Part shown: in pieces, positions 40,417 to 49,673 of the stretch | How the letters are laid out: each line of letters begins with the position of its first letter | How positions within the stretch are numbered: position 1 is the stretch's first letter | Assembly (NCBI GenBank): GCA_036500965.1 | Contig: DASYBC010000006.1 | Location: 1-49,800, forward strand | DNA length: 49,800 nt | Direction of reading: 5' to 3' | Source: AP-15 sp036500965 | GTDB taxonomy: Bacteria > Pseudomonadota > Alphaproteobacteria > ATCC43930 > CGMCC-115725 | Program-made: the position numbers and the translations under genes | The notes under the pieces: model-generated | The model's database searches: none | Told to the model about the DNA's origin: nothing | Seen by the model: only the letters and a program-made list of their open reading frames with translations

Positions 40417-40836
40417 CTACCATGAACCGGTGTTGGCCATGCTGGTCCAGGGTTCGGCAGGCGGCAGCGCTTCGCCGGCCTGCAGCAGCTCGAGGGAGAT
40501 GCCGTCCGGTGTGCGGATAAAGGCCATGCGGCCGTCACGCGGCGGGCGGTTGATCGTCACGCCGTGGGCGATAAAGGCGCTGCAGGTGTCGTAGATGTTG
40601 TCCACGGCGTATGCGAGATGTCCGAAATTGCGGCCGCCGGTGTAGGGCTCGGGATCCCAATTGTAGGTGAGTTCCACAGCCGCCGCCTCGTCGCCGGGGG
40701 CGGCGAGGAACACGTTGGTGTAGCGGCCTTTCTCGTCCGGACGGCGGCGGATCTCGCGCAGGCCGAGCACCTCGAAGAAGGCGATGGTGTCCTCCAGCGA
40801 ACTGACCCGGATCATCGTGTGCAAATATTTGGTCAT
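40417..40836 (-). CDS. Glyoxalase/VOC-fold metalloprotein (lactoylglutathione lyase-like)
   Basis: A 139-residue VOC protein, KYLHTMIRVSSLEDTIAFFE, VELTYNWDPEPYTGGRNFGH LAYAV and FIRTPDGISLELLQAG. The four metal ligands of glyoxalase I (His in LHTMIRV, Glu in VELTYNW, His in GHLAYAV, Glu in SLELL) are all present, so a lactoylglutathione lyase-type reaction is possible. The start at 40836 follows GGAGG; an in-frame extension to 41106 is rejected. It precedes the HpcH/HpaI aldolase gene in the same direction. Confidence 0.87.
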   Translation of the reverse strand: MTKYLHTMIRVSSLEDTIAFFEVLGLREIRRRPDEKGRYTNVFLAAPGDEAAAVELTYNWDPEPYTGGRNFGHLAYAVDNIYDTCSAFIAHGVTINRPPRDGRMAFIRTPDGISLELLQAGEALPPAEPWTSMANTGSW

Positions 40837-41272
40837 GGGTGTCCTCCGGTCGGCGTGTTCATGGCGGCGGGGCAAACGGGTCGAGGTGTGGTGATAGGGA
40901 TGGTCGGTCAGGACGGTCACCAGGATTATCCAAATCGGCTGATACCACAAAAGCGAAAAATCCGCCTTGAAGATTAAGGGAGATTCGACGGAACCGCCGC
41001 CTCGGGCGCGAAGATGGCATCGACCTGCCGCAGCAACCAGGCCCGCTCGCCATCCAGCGCGGTCCTTCCTCGAGCTCTTCCGTGAACGGCCGGAGGAGTG
41101 GGACAAGAAGAGTAGCCCCGTGTCCGGGCTGAATGCCGGCTGGAGGCTGGGTCAATCGACCTTCGTCCGCACACGGGCCACACATGAGCTGCGGCGTCAA
41201 CCACTCATCGGATGGTCTGGAAAACGGAGGCTCCGTGTGCCACGCTGAGGGCGAGACAACGGAGGTGTTGCC
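40837..41272. other. Divergent intergenic region
   Basis: This 436-base region separates the glyoxalase-fold gene from the CmcJ-type gene. A minus-strand stretch near 40974-41100 reads ALDGERAWLLRQVDAIFAPE AAV, which looks protein-like and may be the tail of a lost gene, but I cannot name it. The rest holds presumed promoters; GGAGG before 41273 is the next gene's ribosome-binding site. Confidence 0.35.
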
Positions 41273-42553
41273 ATGAGCCAGTTCGAGGTCGTCGAGAACA
41301 ACGTTACGGCGGACGCGGAGAGAGCCTCGTCGGCCTATGTGCCGCCGCTCCAGCGCACGGAAGGGCAGCCGCCGCCGATCGCGGCGCATGGCGGCCTGTC
41401 CTACATGGCGTTCGACCGGGACGGCGATGCGGGAACCGCCGCGGCGATCCGGGACGCGCTCGCGGAGATCGCCGAGGGCGAGGGCCAGCGCGTTGCCGAC
41501 ATGCTCGCCAAGGCACCGCCGGGCCCGATCAAGACCAAATGGGGCCTCGGGTTCCGCGACTACGACGAGTGTATGAAGTACATCCGCGAGTCGAACAGCA
41601 TCAAAGCGCCGCCGGGCGGCGTGGCGTTGCCGCTGCCCTATACGGTCTACGAGCGCCCGACCTATTCCGTGGTGCCGTCCAATGCTGTCTGGCGGGACCC
41701 GGCGCGCGCCGACATCGCGGCAATCCTGCGCAAGAGTGAGCAGGGCAACCGGCGGCGGGACCTTTATTTCCCACAGGTGCTGCGCGATGCGCGGCGCATC
41801 GGCGAGTACTACCCCGGCCTCTCGCCCAACAGCCCCGAATGCATGGACCGGCTCGGTGTCTCGCTGGCGCACCTCGAGTCCAAATGCACGAACATCTACG
41901 ATGCGGCGGAGGTGGAGCGCGTTTACTATCCGGAGATCGAGAATCTGCTTCTCGATTTCTTCCCGGATGCGAAAGACGCGCTAGTCTATAACCACGACGT
42001 CTTCGACAAGGACTATACGGGCGACCGCACGGAGGACCAGGACGGCAACAACCCGGGGGTGAACGCCAATTACGCCAACCTCGTGCACAACGACCTGAAC
42101 GACAACAGCGGCCGCGTGCGCTGCCGCGAGCTGCTCACCCGGAACCTGCGGAACTTCGGGCGCACGCAGCACTACACCGAGGAAGAGGCCGACGCGAAGA
42201 TGTCGCGGCGGTTCATGTCGATCAACCTCGCCAAGCCGATAGAGACAGTCGAGCAGTTTCCCTTTGTGCTCTGCGCCTGGCCGTCTTTCGCCGACCAGCC
42301 CTACATCAACAACTACCGGATCTACGACGACCGCGTCGGCGAGACCACCCGCTTCACCTACCGTCCCGACCACGAGTGGTACTGGTTCCCCCAGCAGAAG
42401 CCCACCGAGGTCTCGATGCTCAAATGCTACGATTCGGTGACCGACGGCTCCGTTTCGCGCTGGTCTTTCCATACGGCCTGCACCGATCCGACGGCGCCCG
42501 CCAATGCCCGGTGCCGCAAGAACGTCGTGGTCCGGTCCTTTGTCTTCTTCTAG
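41273..42553 (+). CDS. CmcJ/NvfI (AsaB/GA4-desaturase)-family oxygenase
   Basis: A 426-residue protein. The core from about residue 115 has VHNDLNDNSGRVRCRELL (HxD iron-ligand type), FPFVLCAWPSFADQPYINNY RIYDDR and the C-terminal FQ-like block MLKCYDSVTDGSVSRWSFHT ACTDP (distal His) ending KNVVVRSFVFF. This matches the CmcJ/NvfI family, related to cephamycin methoxylase component CmcJ and fungal Fe(II)/2-oxoglutarate isomerases. It is longer than the usual 270-330 residues because of a roughly 110-residue N-terminal extension. ACGGAGG lies 8 bases before the start. It is isolated between an intergenic gap and an IS remnant, so it may have arrived horizontally. Substrate unknown. Confidence 0.75.
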   Translation: MSQFEVVENNVTADAERASSAYVPPLQRTEGQPPPIAAHGGLSYMAFDRDGDAGTAAAIRDALAEIAEGEGQRVADMLAKAPPGPIKTKWGLGFRDYDECMKYIRESNSIKAPPGGVALPLPYTVYERPTYSVVPSNAVWRDPARADIAAILRKSEQGNRRRDLYFPQVLRDARRIGEYYPGLSPNSPECMDRLGVSLAHLESKCTNIYDAAEVERVYYPEIENLLLDFFPDAKDALVYNHDVFDKDYTGDRTEDQDGNNPGVNANYANLVHNDLNDNSGRVRCRELLTRNLRNFGRTQHYTEEEADAKMSRRFMSINLAKPIETVEQFPFVLCAWPSFADQPYINNYRIYDDRVGETTRFTYRPDHEWYWFPQQKPTEVSMLKCYDSVTDGSVSRWSFHTACTDPTAPANARCRKNVVVRSFVFF

Positions 42554-42689
42554 CAGGCGGCTGAAAGACGGTCCAATTCGGAGATCTATCCTGCGCCGGG
42601 GCGGCGCAGATGGCGATAGGCGGGCGACGGCGGCGCGGCCCGCCGCCCCCATCAACCGCTTGCCGGTTTTCGCGGTCGGGTGATTATCG

Positions 42690-43264
42690 TAAGGGGGCCG
42701 GTGAGTAGAATTTGCGCAGAGCACGCAGCAGCGGGCGGTGACGCCGGTCGCGGCATGATCGGGGCCAGCGAGTTTGGGCAGCCGCACGAGATTATAGGCG
42801 GCCATCGCCAGGGTGAATTGCCAATCGACCTTGGGCAGCCCACGGTGCCGCACCTTGCGCAGCCCGGCCACCGCCTGGCCCAGCCGAAGACTTCTTCGAT
42901 GCGTTTGCCGATGCGCTGCGAGATCGCGTAGCCGGGATGGCGGGGGGTGCGTCCGATCGTCGAACGCCGCCCGTTCTGGTTCTGCGCGACATGCGGGGTG
43001 ACCGCCTGCTCGCGCCGCTCCTCGACAAAGTCGGCGCTGTCGTAGCCCTTGTCGGCGCCCAGCGTCGCCGGCCGCGGCCGGTCAGCATAGGGTTTTATCA
43101 GCGCCAGTGCCGCCAGCCGCTCGGCATGACCCGCGGCGCGCATCGCCACGGCACCCACCGCCAAGCCGTTGCGGTTCGCCATCAGCGCGTGGTCCATGAA
43201 CGAGAGCCGCGCTTCCTTGCCCGGTCCGTTGCGAACCAACCGGGCGTCGGCATCGCCCCTTCAT
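42690..43264 (-). mobile_element. IS5-family transposase remnant
   Basis: The minus strand reads GDADARLVRNGPGKEARLSF MDHALMANRNGL, ATLGADKGYDSADFVEERRE, VTPHVAQNQNGRRS and GYAISQRIGKRIEEVFGWA, then after a one-base frameshift near 42875 AVAGLRKVRHRGLPKVDWQF TLAMAAYNLVRLPKL. This is the C-terminal half of an IS5-group DDE transposase, including the terminal glutamate region RIEEVFGW. The N-terminal half is missing beyond 43264. With one truncation and one frameshift it cannot move on its own. Its outer border on the 42554 side, directly after the CmcJ-type stop, is not defined; I see no clear terminal inverted repeats. Confidence 0.87.
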
Positions 43265-43316
43265 AGTGTGAGGGATTGAGGATAGTGTCCGAACCCGATG
43301 AACGGCGAGGCCAGCA

Positions 43317-44006
43317 ATGTCTGAGATCGGATTGTTCGAGGCGATCTATTCGGCGCGTTCGATCCGCCGTCTCAAGCCCGACCCGGTCCCCGAGGAGCTG
43401 ATCACCCGGGTCCTCGACGCCGCGATCCGGGCGCCGTCAGCCGGCAACGCGCAAAACTGGGCTTTTGTCGTCGTCCGCGACCCCGAGCAGCGGCGCCGGC
43501 TCGGCACCATCTACCGCAAGGCTTCGGACATCGCCGCCGCCATCTATGCCGCGCGCGGCCGGCCGCCGCATCTGAGTGAAGAGCAATTCGCCCGGATGCT
43601 CGGCGCCGGCGGCTATTTATGGGAGCATCTGGGCGACGCCCCGGTGCTGCTGATCCCCTGCCAGCACCGCCCGGTGACCCCGCCGCGCGAGGCGCTGCCG
43701 CCCGACCTCGCCGCCCATTACGAGAACGAGCTCGCCTACGCCGAGCGCATCCGCGGCGCCAGCATCTACCCGGCGGTGCAGAACATCCTGCTCGCCTGTC
43801 GCGCGCTCGGTCTCGGCGCCACGATCACCACCAACCACATCCGCTGCGAGGACGAGGTCAAGAGCCTGCTCGGCATCCCGGAGGAGGTCGCGACCTTCGC
43901 GCTGATGCCGATCGGCTGGCCGCTCGACAAATTCGGCCCGCTGACCCGCCGGCCGCTCGCCGAAATCGCCCATGCCGACCGTTGGGGCGCCGCCTGGCCC
44001 GGCTGA
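43317..44006 (+). CDS. Nitroreductase-family FMN oxidoreductase
   Basis: A 229-residue nitroreductase-fold protein. FEAIYSARSIRRLKPDPVPE is the FMN phosphate-binding Arg segment (ARSIRRL), followed by AAIRAPSAGNAQNWAFVVVR and YPAVQNILLACRALGLGATI TTNH, then PIGWPLDKFGPLTRRPL at the C-terminus. These enzymes use NAD(P)H to reduce nitro groups, quinones or other electron-poor substrates. Intact and near-canonical in length. It follows the transposase remnant by 52 bases. Natural substrate unknown. Confidence 0.9.
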   Translation: MSEIGLFEAIYSARSIRRLKPDPVPEELITRVLDAAIRAPSAGNAQNWAFVVVRDPEQRRRLGTIYRKASDIAAAIYAARGRPPHLSEEQFARMLGAGGYLWEHLGDAPVLLIPCQHRPVTPPREALPPDLAAHYENELAYAERIRGASIYPAVQNILLACRALGLGATITTNHIRCEDEVKSLLGIPEEVATFALMPIGWPLDKFGPLTRRPLAEIAHADRWGAAWPG

Positions 44007-44011
44007 TTTCG

Positions 44012-44364
44012 TCACGCGGCGCGCGCGGTTAGGCTCTCGCCCCGCAAAGGCATGCTGGGGAACAGGCGCTTCGCTTGGCGCTGCTCTTCGAGCAGACGCG
44101 GCAGCCGGTCGCGGCGCGCGGCGAACGCGGGGCCGGTGGTCGCGTTGGCCCCGTGCAACGACGGGCCCTGGCCGGTGTAGAGCGAGGCGCGCCTCGGCGA
44201 GCAGGCAACCGGGGGCGAGGTAATGGCGATGGAAATTCGAGCCCGGGGGCGCGCAGCCGACTATGCCCGGTCAGCTGGGCGCCGCGAAATTCCTTGATCG
44301 CGTCGGATTTATAAACCGGCCGATAGCGCATCTCGTCGGCCAGCAGCATCGGAAACTTCGGCCG
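44012..44364 (-). pseudogene. N-terminal remnant of a sulfatase-family hydrolase
   Basis: In successive frames the minus strand gives KFPMLLADEMRYRPVYKSDA IKEFRGAQL, then FHRHYLAP, then ACSPRRASLYTGQGPSLHGA NATTGPAF and PRLLEEQRQAKRLFPSMPLR. DEMRYRPVY, the CxPxR formylglycine-type motif (ACSPRRAS, with Arg where Ser is usual) and LYTGQGPSLHG identify the alkaline-phosphatase-like sulfatase fold. Only about 110 residues of an expected 500 or so survive, with at least two frameshifts, and a stop ends it near 44012. The 44371-44567 stretch upstream carries no identifiable gene. Confidence 0.75.
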
Positions 44365-44567
44365 CTTGCCGCTGGGGTGCGATGCGATCGTCGCTCATTC
44401 CTTTTTCGCCCCCTTGGCTATGGCCCCATGGTTGGGCGGAAACTTGTCCGATCGCGCCGGCCGGGGCAACGGGTCGCGAGCGCGCGCGCTTGTTGGTGGA
44501 CCCGGATCGTCGTTTCTGGGTGGCGGCGGCGCGCCGCGCTTGGCGCGACGGCGAGGCGCCGGCGCTC

Positions 44568-45044
44568 TCATAGGCGCTGCGGGTCGATCACGATCGAGGC
44601 GGGGAGGTCGCTGCTGATGAAAATCGGCCGGACGAGGTGCGATTGGAAGCGCCATCGCGGCCGGTCGTCGGTGAGCACGCAAAGCGCCTCGAAATCCGCG
44701 ATCATCGCAGGCGGCCGCACACCGCGGATCGGTGGCCGGCCATCGGCGCGGTAAAGGCTTATCACGCCGACTACTCGAACCTGGTCCGCATCGTCCGGCA
44801 ATAACCTGACATTGCCGACCAGGTGGCGCGTTGTCGTATTGCCGAGCCGACGGCGCCGTTCGTAGAAGGCGCGAATCTTGTCGATCCCTTCGAACCGGTT
44901 GTTGCCGACGGCGTAGAGCGCGTCCGGCAAATAAAACTCGTGGGCTTGATTGCCGCCGTTCTGGTCAACATCGGCCCAGTAATTGATCATCAGCTGATTG
45001 AGCGCATGCCACAGCGCCAGATCGTCGATGTCCAGCATCGGCAT
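44568..45044 (-). CDS. SnoaL/NTF2-like domain protein
   Basis: A 158-residue single-domain protein, MLDIDDLALWHALNQLMINY WADVDQNGG, EFYLPDALYAVGNNRFEGID KIRAFYERRRRLGNTTTRHL VGNV and LISLYRADGRPP-like strands. This is the alpha+beta cone of SnoaL-like/NTF2 proteins (also seen in ring-hydroxylating dioxygenase small subunits), with the Tyr-Trp-Asp and Thr-Arg-His positions often lining the pocket. The start at 45044 follows GGGAGG. It is divergent from the carboxylase genes. Such proteins can be isomerases, hydratases or dehydratases; no specific activity is claimed. Confidence 0.8.
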   Translation of the reverse strand: MPMLDIDDLALWHALNQLMINYWADVDQNGGNQAHEFYLPDALYAVGNNRFEGIDKIRAFYERRRRLGNTTTRHLVGNVRLLPDDADQVRVVGVISLYRADGRPPIRGVRPPAMIADFEALCVLTDDRPRWRFQSHLVRPIFISSDLPASIVIDPQRL

Positions 45045-45453
45045 GGCGATCCTCCCAGAGGCCAACCGGCATCTCACTGATTTCCGGGACCGCGAGTGTC
45101 GGTCGTGGCATCCTCATTTTGCTTTATCAGCATTGCATTGTCGGGCCGGGCGGGCAAGGCCGGCGCCGCGTTGCGGCCGATGCACCAGGCCGCATTGCCG
45201 CGCCCGCCACCATGCCGCGCCGAAAATCGTCCCTGGGACGCGCCGGCTGGAAAGACGCAGATGCCTGGATCGAGCCGGCCATCGGGTTTTTGACATCAGG
45301 CCGAAATCGAGACGGCGCTGCCGCGACACGGCAGGTTTCCAGACCGGACGCGCGCAAGCGAACCGGGTCAAGATTGCCGAACGGGGGACGATCCCCGAGC
45401 GGCGCTTTCCGCTTGCCGGGGCAGGCGGGGGATGGGCAAGCTGCCCGACAGCG
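45045..45453. other. Divergent intergenic region upstream of the carboxylase operon
   Basis: This 409-base region lies between the divergent SnoaL-like and carboxylase genes. An in-frame extension of the carboxylase frame to 44998 is not supported by family similarity. No repeats, RNA genes or recognisable operators were found by eye. Confidence 0.4.
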
Positions 45454-47076
45454 ATGACTATTCTGACGACCGCGCTTGACCGGCGCTCCGAGGCGTTCCG
45501 CAACAACGACGCGGCGATGCGCGGGCTGGTCGCGGATTTGCGCGAGAAGCTTGCCAAAATCGAGGAGGGCGGCGGCGAGGGCGCCAGGCGGCGGCATCTG
45601 GCGCGCGGGAAGTTGCTGCCGCGCGAGCGGGTGCGGCTATTGCTCGATCCGGGGTCGCCGCTTCTCGAATTGTCGGCGCTCGCCGCCTTCGGCATGTATG
45701 ACGGCGAGGTGCCGGCGGCCGGGATCATCACCGGCATCGGGCGGGTTTCGGGCAAGGAATGCGTCGTCGTCGCCAACGACGCGACGGTCAAGGGCGGGAC
45801 ATATTTCCCGATGACCGTCAAAAAGCACCTGCGGGCGCAGGAGATCGCCGCCGAGAACCGGCTGCCATGCCTCTATCTGGTCGATTCGGGCGGCGCTTTT
45901 CTGCCGGCGCAGGACGAAGTGTTTCCCGACCGCGAGCATTTCGGCCGGATCTTTTATAACCAGGCGCGGCTGTCGGCGGCGGGCGTGCCGCAGGTGGCGC
46001 TGGTCATGGGCTCGTGTACCGCCGGCGGCGCCTATGTGCCGGCGATGTCCGACGAGTCAGTTATCGTCAAGGGCGAGGGGACGATTTTTCTCGGCGGCCC
46101 GCCCTTGGTGCGCGCGGCGACCGGCGAGGTGGTCAGCGCCGAGGAGCTGGGCGGCGCGGAGGTGCACAGCCGGGTCTCCGGGGTCACCGACCATCTGGCG
46201 CTCGACGACCATCACGCGTTGGGGATTGCGCGCCGCATCGTCGGCAATCTGAACCGGGTCAAACCGGTCGGGCTCGATCTCGCCCCGCCGATCGAGCCGC
46301 TTTACCCGGCCGAGGAGCTCTACGGGACCGTGCCGCAGGACACGCGCCAGCCCTATGACGTGCGCGAAATCATCGCGCGCATCGTCGACGGCAGCGAACT
46401 CGACGAGTTCAAGCGGCTCTACGGCCCGACCCTGGTCTGCGGCTTCGCCCGGATTTGGGGCTACCCGGTGGGCCTCCTCGCCAACAATGGGATCCTGTTC
46501 TCCGAGAGTGCCTTGAAGGCCGCGCATTTCATCGAATTGTGCGCGCAGCGCGGAACGCCGCTCGTCTTCTTGCAGAACATCACCGGCTTTATGGTCGGCC
46601 GGAAATACGAGGCGGGCGGCATCGCGAAGGACGGCGCCAAGATGGTGACCGCGGTGGCGACCGCGGCGGTGCCGAAATTCACCGTGATCATCGGCGGCAG
46701 CTTTGGCGCGGGCAATTACGGCATGTGCGGGCGCGCCTATGGGCCGCGGCTGTTGTGGATGTGGCCGAACGCGCGGATCTCGGTGATGGGCGGCGAGCAG
46801 GCCGCCTCGGTCCTGGCGCAGCTGCGCCGCGACGCACGCGAAACGCAGGGTCGCGGCTGGGAGGCGGCCGAGGAAGAGGAATTCAAAGCCCCGATCCGCG
46901 CCCAATACGAGACCCAGGGCCACCCTTATTACGCCAGCGCCCGGCTGTGGGACGACGGGATCATCGACCCGGCCGACACGCGCATGGTGCTGGCCTTGGC
47001 GATCTCGGCCAGCCTCAACGCGCCGATCGAGCGGTTCGATGGCGAGCGGGGCCGCTTTGGCGTGTTCCGGATGTGA
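45454..47076 (+). CDS. Acyl-CoA carboxylase carboxyltransferase subunit (methylcrotonyl-CoA type)
   Basis: A 540-residue carboxyltransferase of the MCC-beta type, starting MTILTTALDRRSEAFRNND. Landmarks are RRRHLARGKLLPRERVRLLL DPGSP, LYLVDSGGAFLPAQDEVFPD, MGSCTAGGAYVPAMSDE, FLQNITGFMVGRKYEAGGIA KDGAKMV and GGSFGAGNYGMCGRAYGPRL LWMWPNARISVMGGEQAASV L. The sequence most resembles 3-methylcrotonyl-CoA carboxylase (LiuB/MccB), with geranyl-CoA carboxylase as the alternative. The biotin carboxylase subunit follows after 7 bases. The other leucine-degradation genes (ivd, liuC, liuE) are absent from the window, so the substrate is not certain. Confidence 0.9.
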   Translation: MTILTTALDRRSEAFRNNDAAMRGLVADLREKLAKIEEGGGEGARRRHLARGKLLPRERVRLLLDPGSPLLELSALAAFGMYDGEVPAAGIITGIGRVSGKECVVVANDATVKGGTYFPMTVKKHLRAQEIAAENRLPCLYLVDSGGAFLPAQDEVFPDREHFGRIFYNQARLSAAGVPQVALVMGSCTAGGAYVPAMSDESVIVKGEGTIFLGGPPLVRAATGEVVSAEELGGAEVHSRVSGVTDHLALDDHHALGIARRIVGNLNRVKPVGLDLAPPIEPLYPAEELYGTVPQDTRQPYDVREIIARIVDGSELDEFKRLYGPTLVCGFARIWGYPVGLLANNGILFSESALKAAHFIELCAQRGTPLVFLQNITGFMVGRKYEAGGIAKDGAKMVTAVATAAVPKFTVIIGGSFGAGNYGMCGRAYGPRLLWMWPNARISVMGGEQAASVLAQLRRDARETQGRGWEAAEEEEFKAPIRAQYETQGHPYYASARLWDDGIIDPADTRMVLALAISASLNAPIERFDGERGRFGVFRM

Positions 47077-47083
47077 TGCGCGC

Positions 47084-49138
47084 GTGTTCGCGAAAGTTCT
47101 GATCGCCAACCGCGGCGAGATCGCCTGCCGCGTCATCCGCACCGCGCGCCGGCTGGGCGTGGCGACGGTCGCGGTCTATTCCGAGGCGGACCGCGATGCG
47201 CTGCATGTCGAGGAGGCCGACGAGGCCTGGCCGATCGGCCCCTCCCCGGCCCGCGAAAGCTATTTGAACATCGGCGCGATCATCGCGGCGGCGAGAGCGA
47301 GCGGCGCGCAAGCGGTGCATCCGGGCTACGGTTTTTTATCGGAGAACGCCGATTTCGCCGAGGCGTGCGAAGCGGCCGGGCTGGTCTTTGCCGGGCCGCC
47401 GGCGGCGGCGATCCGGGCGATGGGCTCGAAGGCGGCGGCGAAGGCGCTGATGGAACAGGCCGGGGTGCCGGTCGTGCCGGGCTATCACGGCGCCGACCAA
47501 GACCCGGGCCGTTTGCTCGACGAGGCCCGCCATATCGGCTTTCCGGTGCTGATCAAGGCGTCGGCCGGAGGCGGCGGCCGGGGCATGCGTATCGTCGCCG
47601 GCGCCGGCGAATTCGCCGCGGCGCTCGACAGCGCCAGGCGCGAGGCCGCGGGCGCCTTTGGCGATGATCGGATGCTGATCGAGAAATACCTGGAGCGGCC
47701 GCGGCATATCGAGGTGCAGGTGTTCGCGGATCGGCACGGCAACGCGGTCCACATCTTCGACCGCGACTGCTCGATCCAGCGCCGCCACCAGAAGGTGATC
47801 GAGGAAGCGCCGGCGCCCGGCCTCGACCGCGAGCGGCGCCGGGCGATGGGCAAGGCTGCGGTCGCCGCGGTGCGGGCGGTCGGCTATGTCGGCGCTGGCA
47901 CTGTCGAATTCATCGCCGAGGCCGGCCGTTTCTACTTTATCGAAATGAACACCCGGCTCCAGGTCGAGCATACCGTAACCGAGACGGTGACCGGGATCGA
48001 CCTGGTCGAATGGCAATTGCGGGTCGCCGCCGGTGAGGCATTGCCGCTGGCCCAAGACGATCTGACGCTGAGCGGCCATGCGATCGAGGCGCGGCTCTAT
48101 GCCGAAGACCCCGATCGCGACTTTCTGCCGCAAATCGGGATTTTGCACGGCCTGCGGTTTCCGCCGGCCGAGATTGCGCGGGTCGATGCCGGGGTGCGGC
48201 AGGGCGATCGGGTGACCCCGTTCTACGACCCGATGATCGCCAAGATCATCGCCTGGGGCGAGGATCGTCCGGCGGCGATCGGGCGATTGCGCCGGGCGCT
48301 CGCCGAAACCGCGGTGCTCGGGCTGCGCAGCAATCAGGGCTTTCTGGCGCGGCTCATGGCCGAGCCCGATTTCGCCGCGGGGGCGATCGACACCGGCTTT
48401 ATCGAGCGCCATCGCGCGGCGCTGCTGCCGCCCCGCCGGCGCGCGCCGGCAACGGCAGTAGCCGCGGCGGCGCTGAGCCGCCTGCTCACCCGCGAGGCGG
48501 ACCTCGCCGCAGCGGCGATCGGCTCCGGCGACCGTTATTCGCCGTGGCGACGGGCTGACGGCTGGCGCCTCAATGGCAGCAGCCACCAGGAGCTGATGTT
48601 CAGCGACGACTTCGGGGAAAGCATCGTCGTCAAAGCCACGATCCGTGGCACCGCTGCTTCCCAGCAAAACCAGAGCCGCGGCAAGGCATGGCTGCTAGAG
48701 TTCGACGGTCGCACGGTCGTCGCCGCCGGCAGCATGGCGCCGGACGGAACCCTTGCCCTGATGCTCGATGGCGTCGGCCGGCGGGTCGGAGTGCTCGCTC
48801 GCGGCTTGGAAATCGCGGTCTCGGTCTATGGCGAAAGCTGGGGCGAAAGCTGGCGGCTGGTTGAAATCGACCCGTTCGCCGCGCGAGCCGACGACGATCC
48901 GGCCGCCGGCCGCCTGACGGCGCCGATGCCAGGGCGGGTGGCCCGCGTGCTGGTCGAGGTCGGCGCCGCGGTTCGGCGCGGCCAGCCGCTGATGATCATC
49001 GAGGCGATGAAGATGGAGCATACGATAACCGCACCTGGCGACGGAATTGTCGAGCGGCTCCGGTTCGCGGCGGGCGATCTCGTCGAGGACGGCGCCGAAC
49101 TGCTCACCCTCGCGGCCGGCGGCAGCGGCAGCGCCTGA
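47084..49138 (+). CDS. Biotin carboxylase / biotin carboxyl carrier subunit of the acyl-CoA carboxylase
   Basis: A 684-residue alpha subunit. GTG 47084 begins FAKVLIANRGEIACRVIRTA, the canonical start of biotin carboxylases; earlier frame starts overlap the beta gene. Domains: the BC domain with KASAGGGGRGMRIV (ATP loop), RPRHIEVQVFADRHGNAVHI, RDCSIQRRHQKVIEEAPAP and FIEMNTRLQVEHTVTE (about 1-445); a BT linker region; then a BCCP domain with biotinylation motif IIEAMKMEHTITAP near residue 645. It partners the preceding carboxyltransferase in a hetero-oligomeric, ATP- and bicarbonate-dependent acyl-CoA carboxylase (methylcrotonyl or geranyl type). Confidence 0.93.
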   Translation: MFAKVLIANRGEIACRVIRTARRLGVATVAVYSEADRDALHVEEADEAWPIGPSPARESYLNIGAIIAAARASGAQAVHPGYGFLSENADFAEACEAAGLVFAGPPAAAIRAMGSKAAAKALMEQAGVPVVPGYHGADQDPGRLLDEARHIGFPVLIKASAGGGGRGMRIVAGAGEFAAALDSARREAAGAFGDDRMLIEKYLERPRHIEVQVFADRHGNAVHIFDRDCSIQRRHQKVIEEAPAPGLDRERRRAMGKAAVAAVRAVGYVGAGTVEFIAEAGRFYFIEMNTRLQVEHTVTETVTGIDLVEWQLRVAAGEALPLAQDDLTLSGHAIEARLYAEDPDRDFLPQIGILHGLRFPPAEIARVDAGVRQGDRVTPFYDPMIAKIIAWGEDRPAAIGRLRRALAETAVLGLRSNQGFLARLMAEPDFAAGAIDTGFIERHRAALLPPRRRAPATAVAAAALSRLLTREADLAAAAIGSGDRYSPWRRADGWRLNGSSHQELMFSDDFGESIVVKATIRGTAASQQNQSRGKAWLLEFDGRTVVAAGSMAPDGTLALMLDGVGRRVGVLARGLEIAVSVYGESWGESWRLVEIDPFAARADDDPAAGRLTAPMPGRVARVLVEVGAAVRRGQPLMIIEAMKMEHTITAPGDGIVERLRFAAGDLVEDGAELLTLAAGGSGSA

Positions 49139-49149
49139 AGCCCGCGCCA

Positions 49150-49560
49150 ATGCCGCTGCATCTGATCAAGCTCGCCGTCGGCATCGACGATTTCGAGCAT
49201 CTGCGCCGGGTGCGAATGGCGCGGATCGCCGAGCGCGGCGGCGATTGGGTCTTCACCCGAAACCGTCCGCGCCGGGCGGCGGAGGTGCTCGCCGGCGGCT
49301 CGGTCTATTGGGTGATCCGCGGCCAAATCCGCGCGCGCCAGCGCATCATCGGCTTTCGCAGCGAGCGCGACGAGACTGGCCGGCGCTATTGCCTGATCGA
49401 GGTAGACGGAACGCTGGTGCCGACCTTGGCGCGATCGTGCCGCCCGTTTCAGGGCTGGCGCTATTTGCCGCCGGACGCCGCACCGGCCGATGTCTCCTCG
49501 AGTGGAGCATCGCCGCCCGAACGAATGCTGGCCGAGCTGCGCGCGCTCGGCCTGATTTGA
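49150..49560 (+). CDS. DUF1489-family protein
   Basis: A 136-residue protein, MPLHLIKLAVGIDDFEHLRR, GSVYWVIRGQIRARQRIIGF RSE and TLVPTLARSCRPFQGWRYLP. This matches DUF1489, a conserved alphaproteobacterial family of unknown function, usually about 140-150 residues. It begins 11 bases after the carboxylase alpha stop, so it may be co-transcribed, although in other alphaproteobacteria it is often unlinked. No catalytic motif is apparent. Confidence 0.85.
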   Translation: MPLHLIKLAVGIDDFEHLRRVRMARIAERGGDWVFTRNRPRRAAEVLAGGSVYWVIRGQIRARQRIIGFRSERDETGRRYCLIEVDGTLVPTLARSCRPFQGWRYLPPDAAPADVSSSGASPPERMLAELRALGLI

Positions 49561-49673
49561 AGCTAGCGACACTTTTGTTGCGGCCGCCCTGGACAAGCGG
49601 CGCAGCAATTCCTATGTTTGCCATCCGTTGCGCCGCCGCTCCGGCCGCCGCCAAGCGCTCCCGAGAAGGGGTG

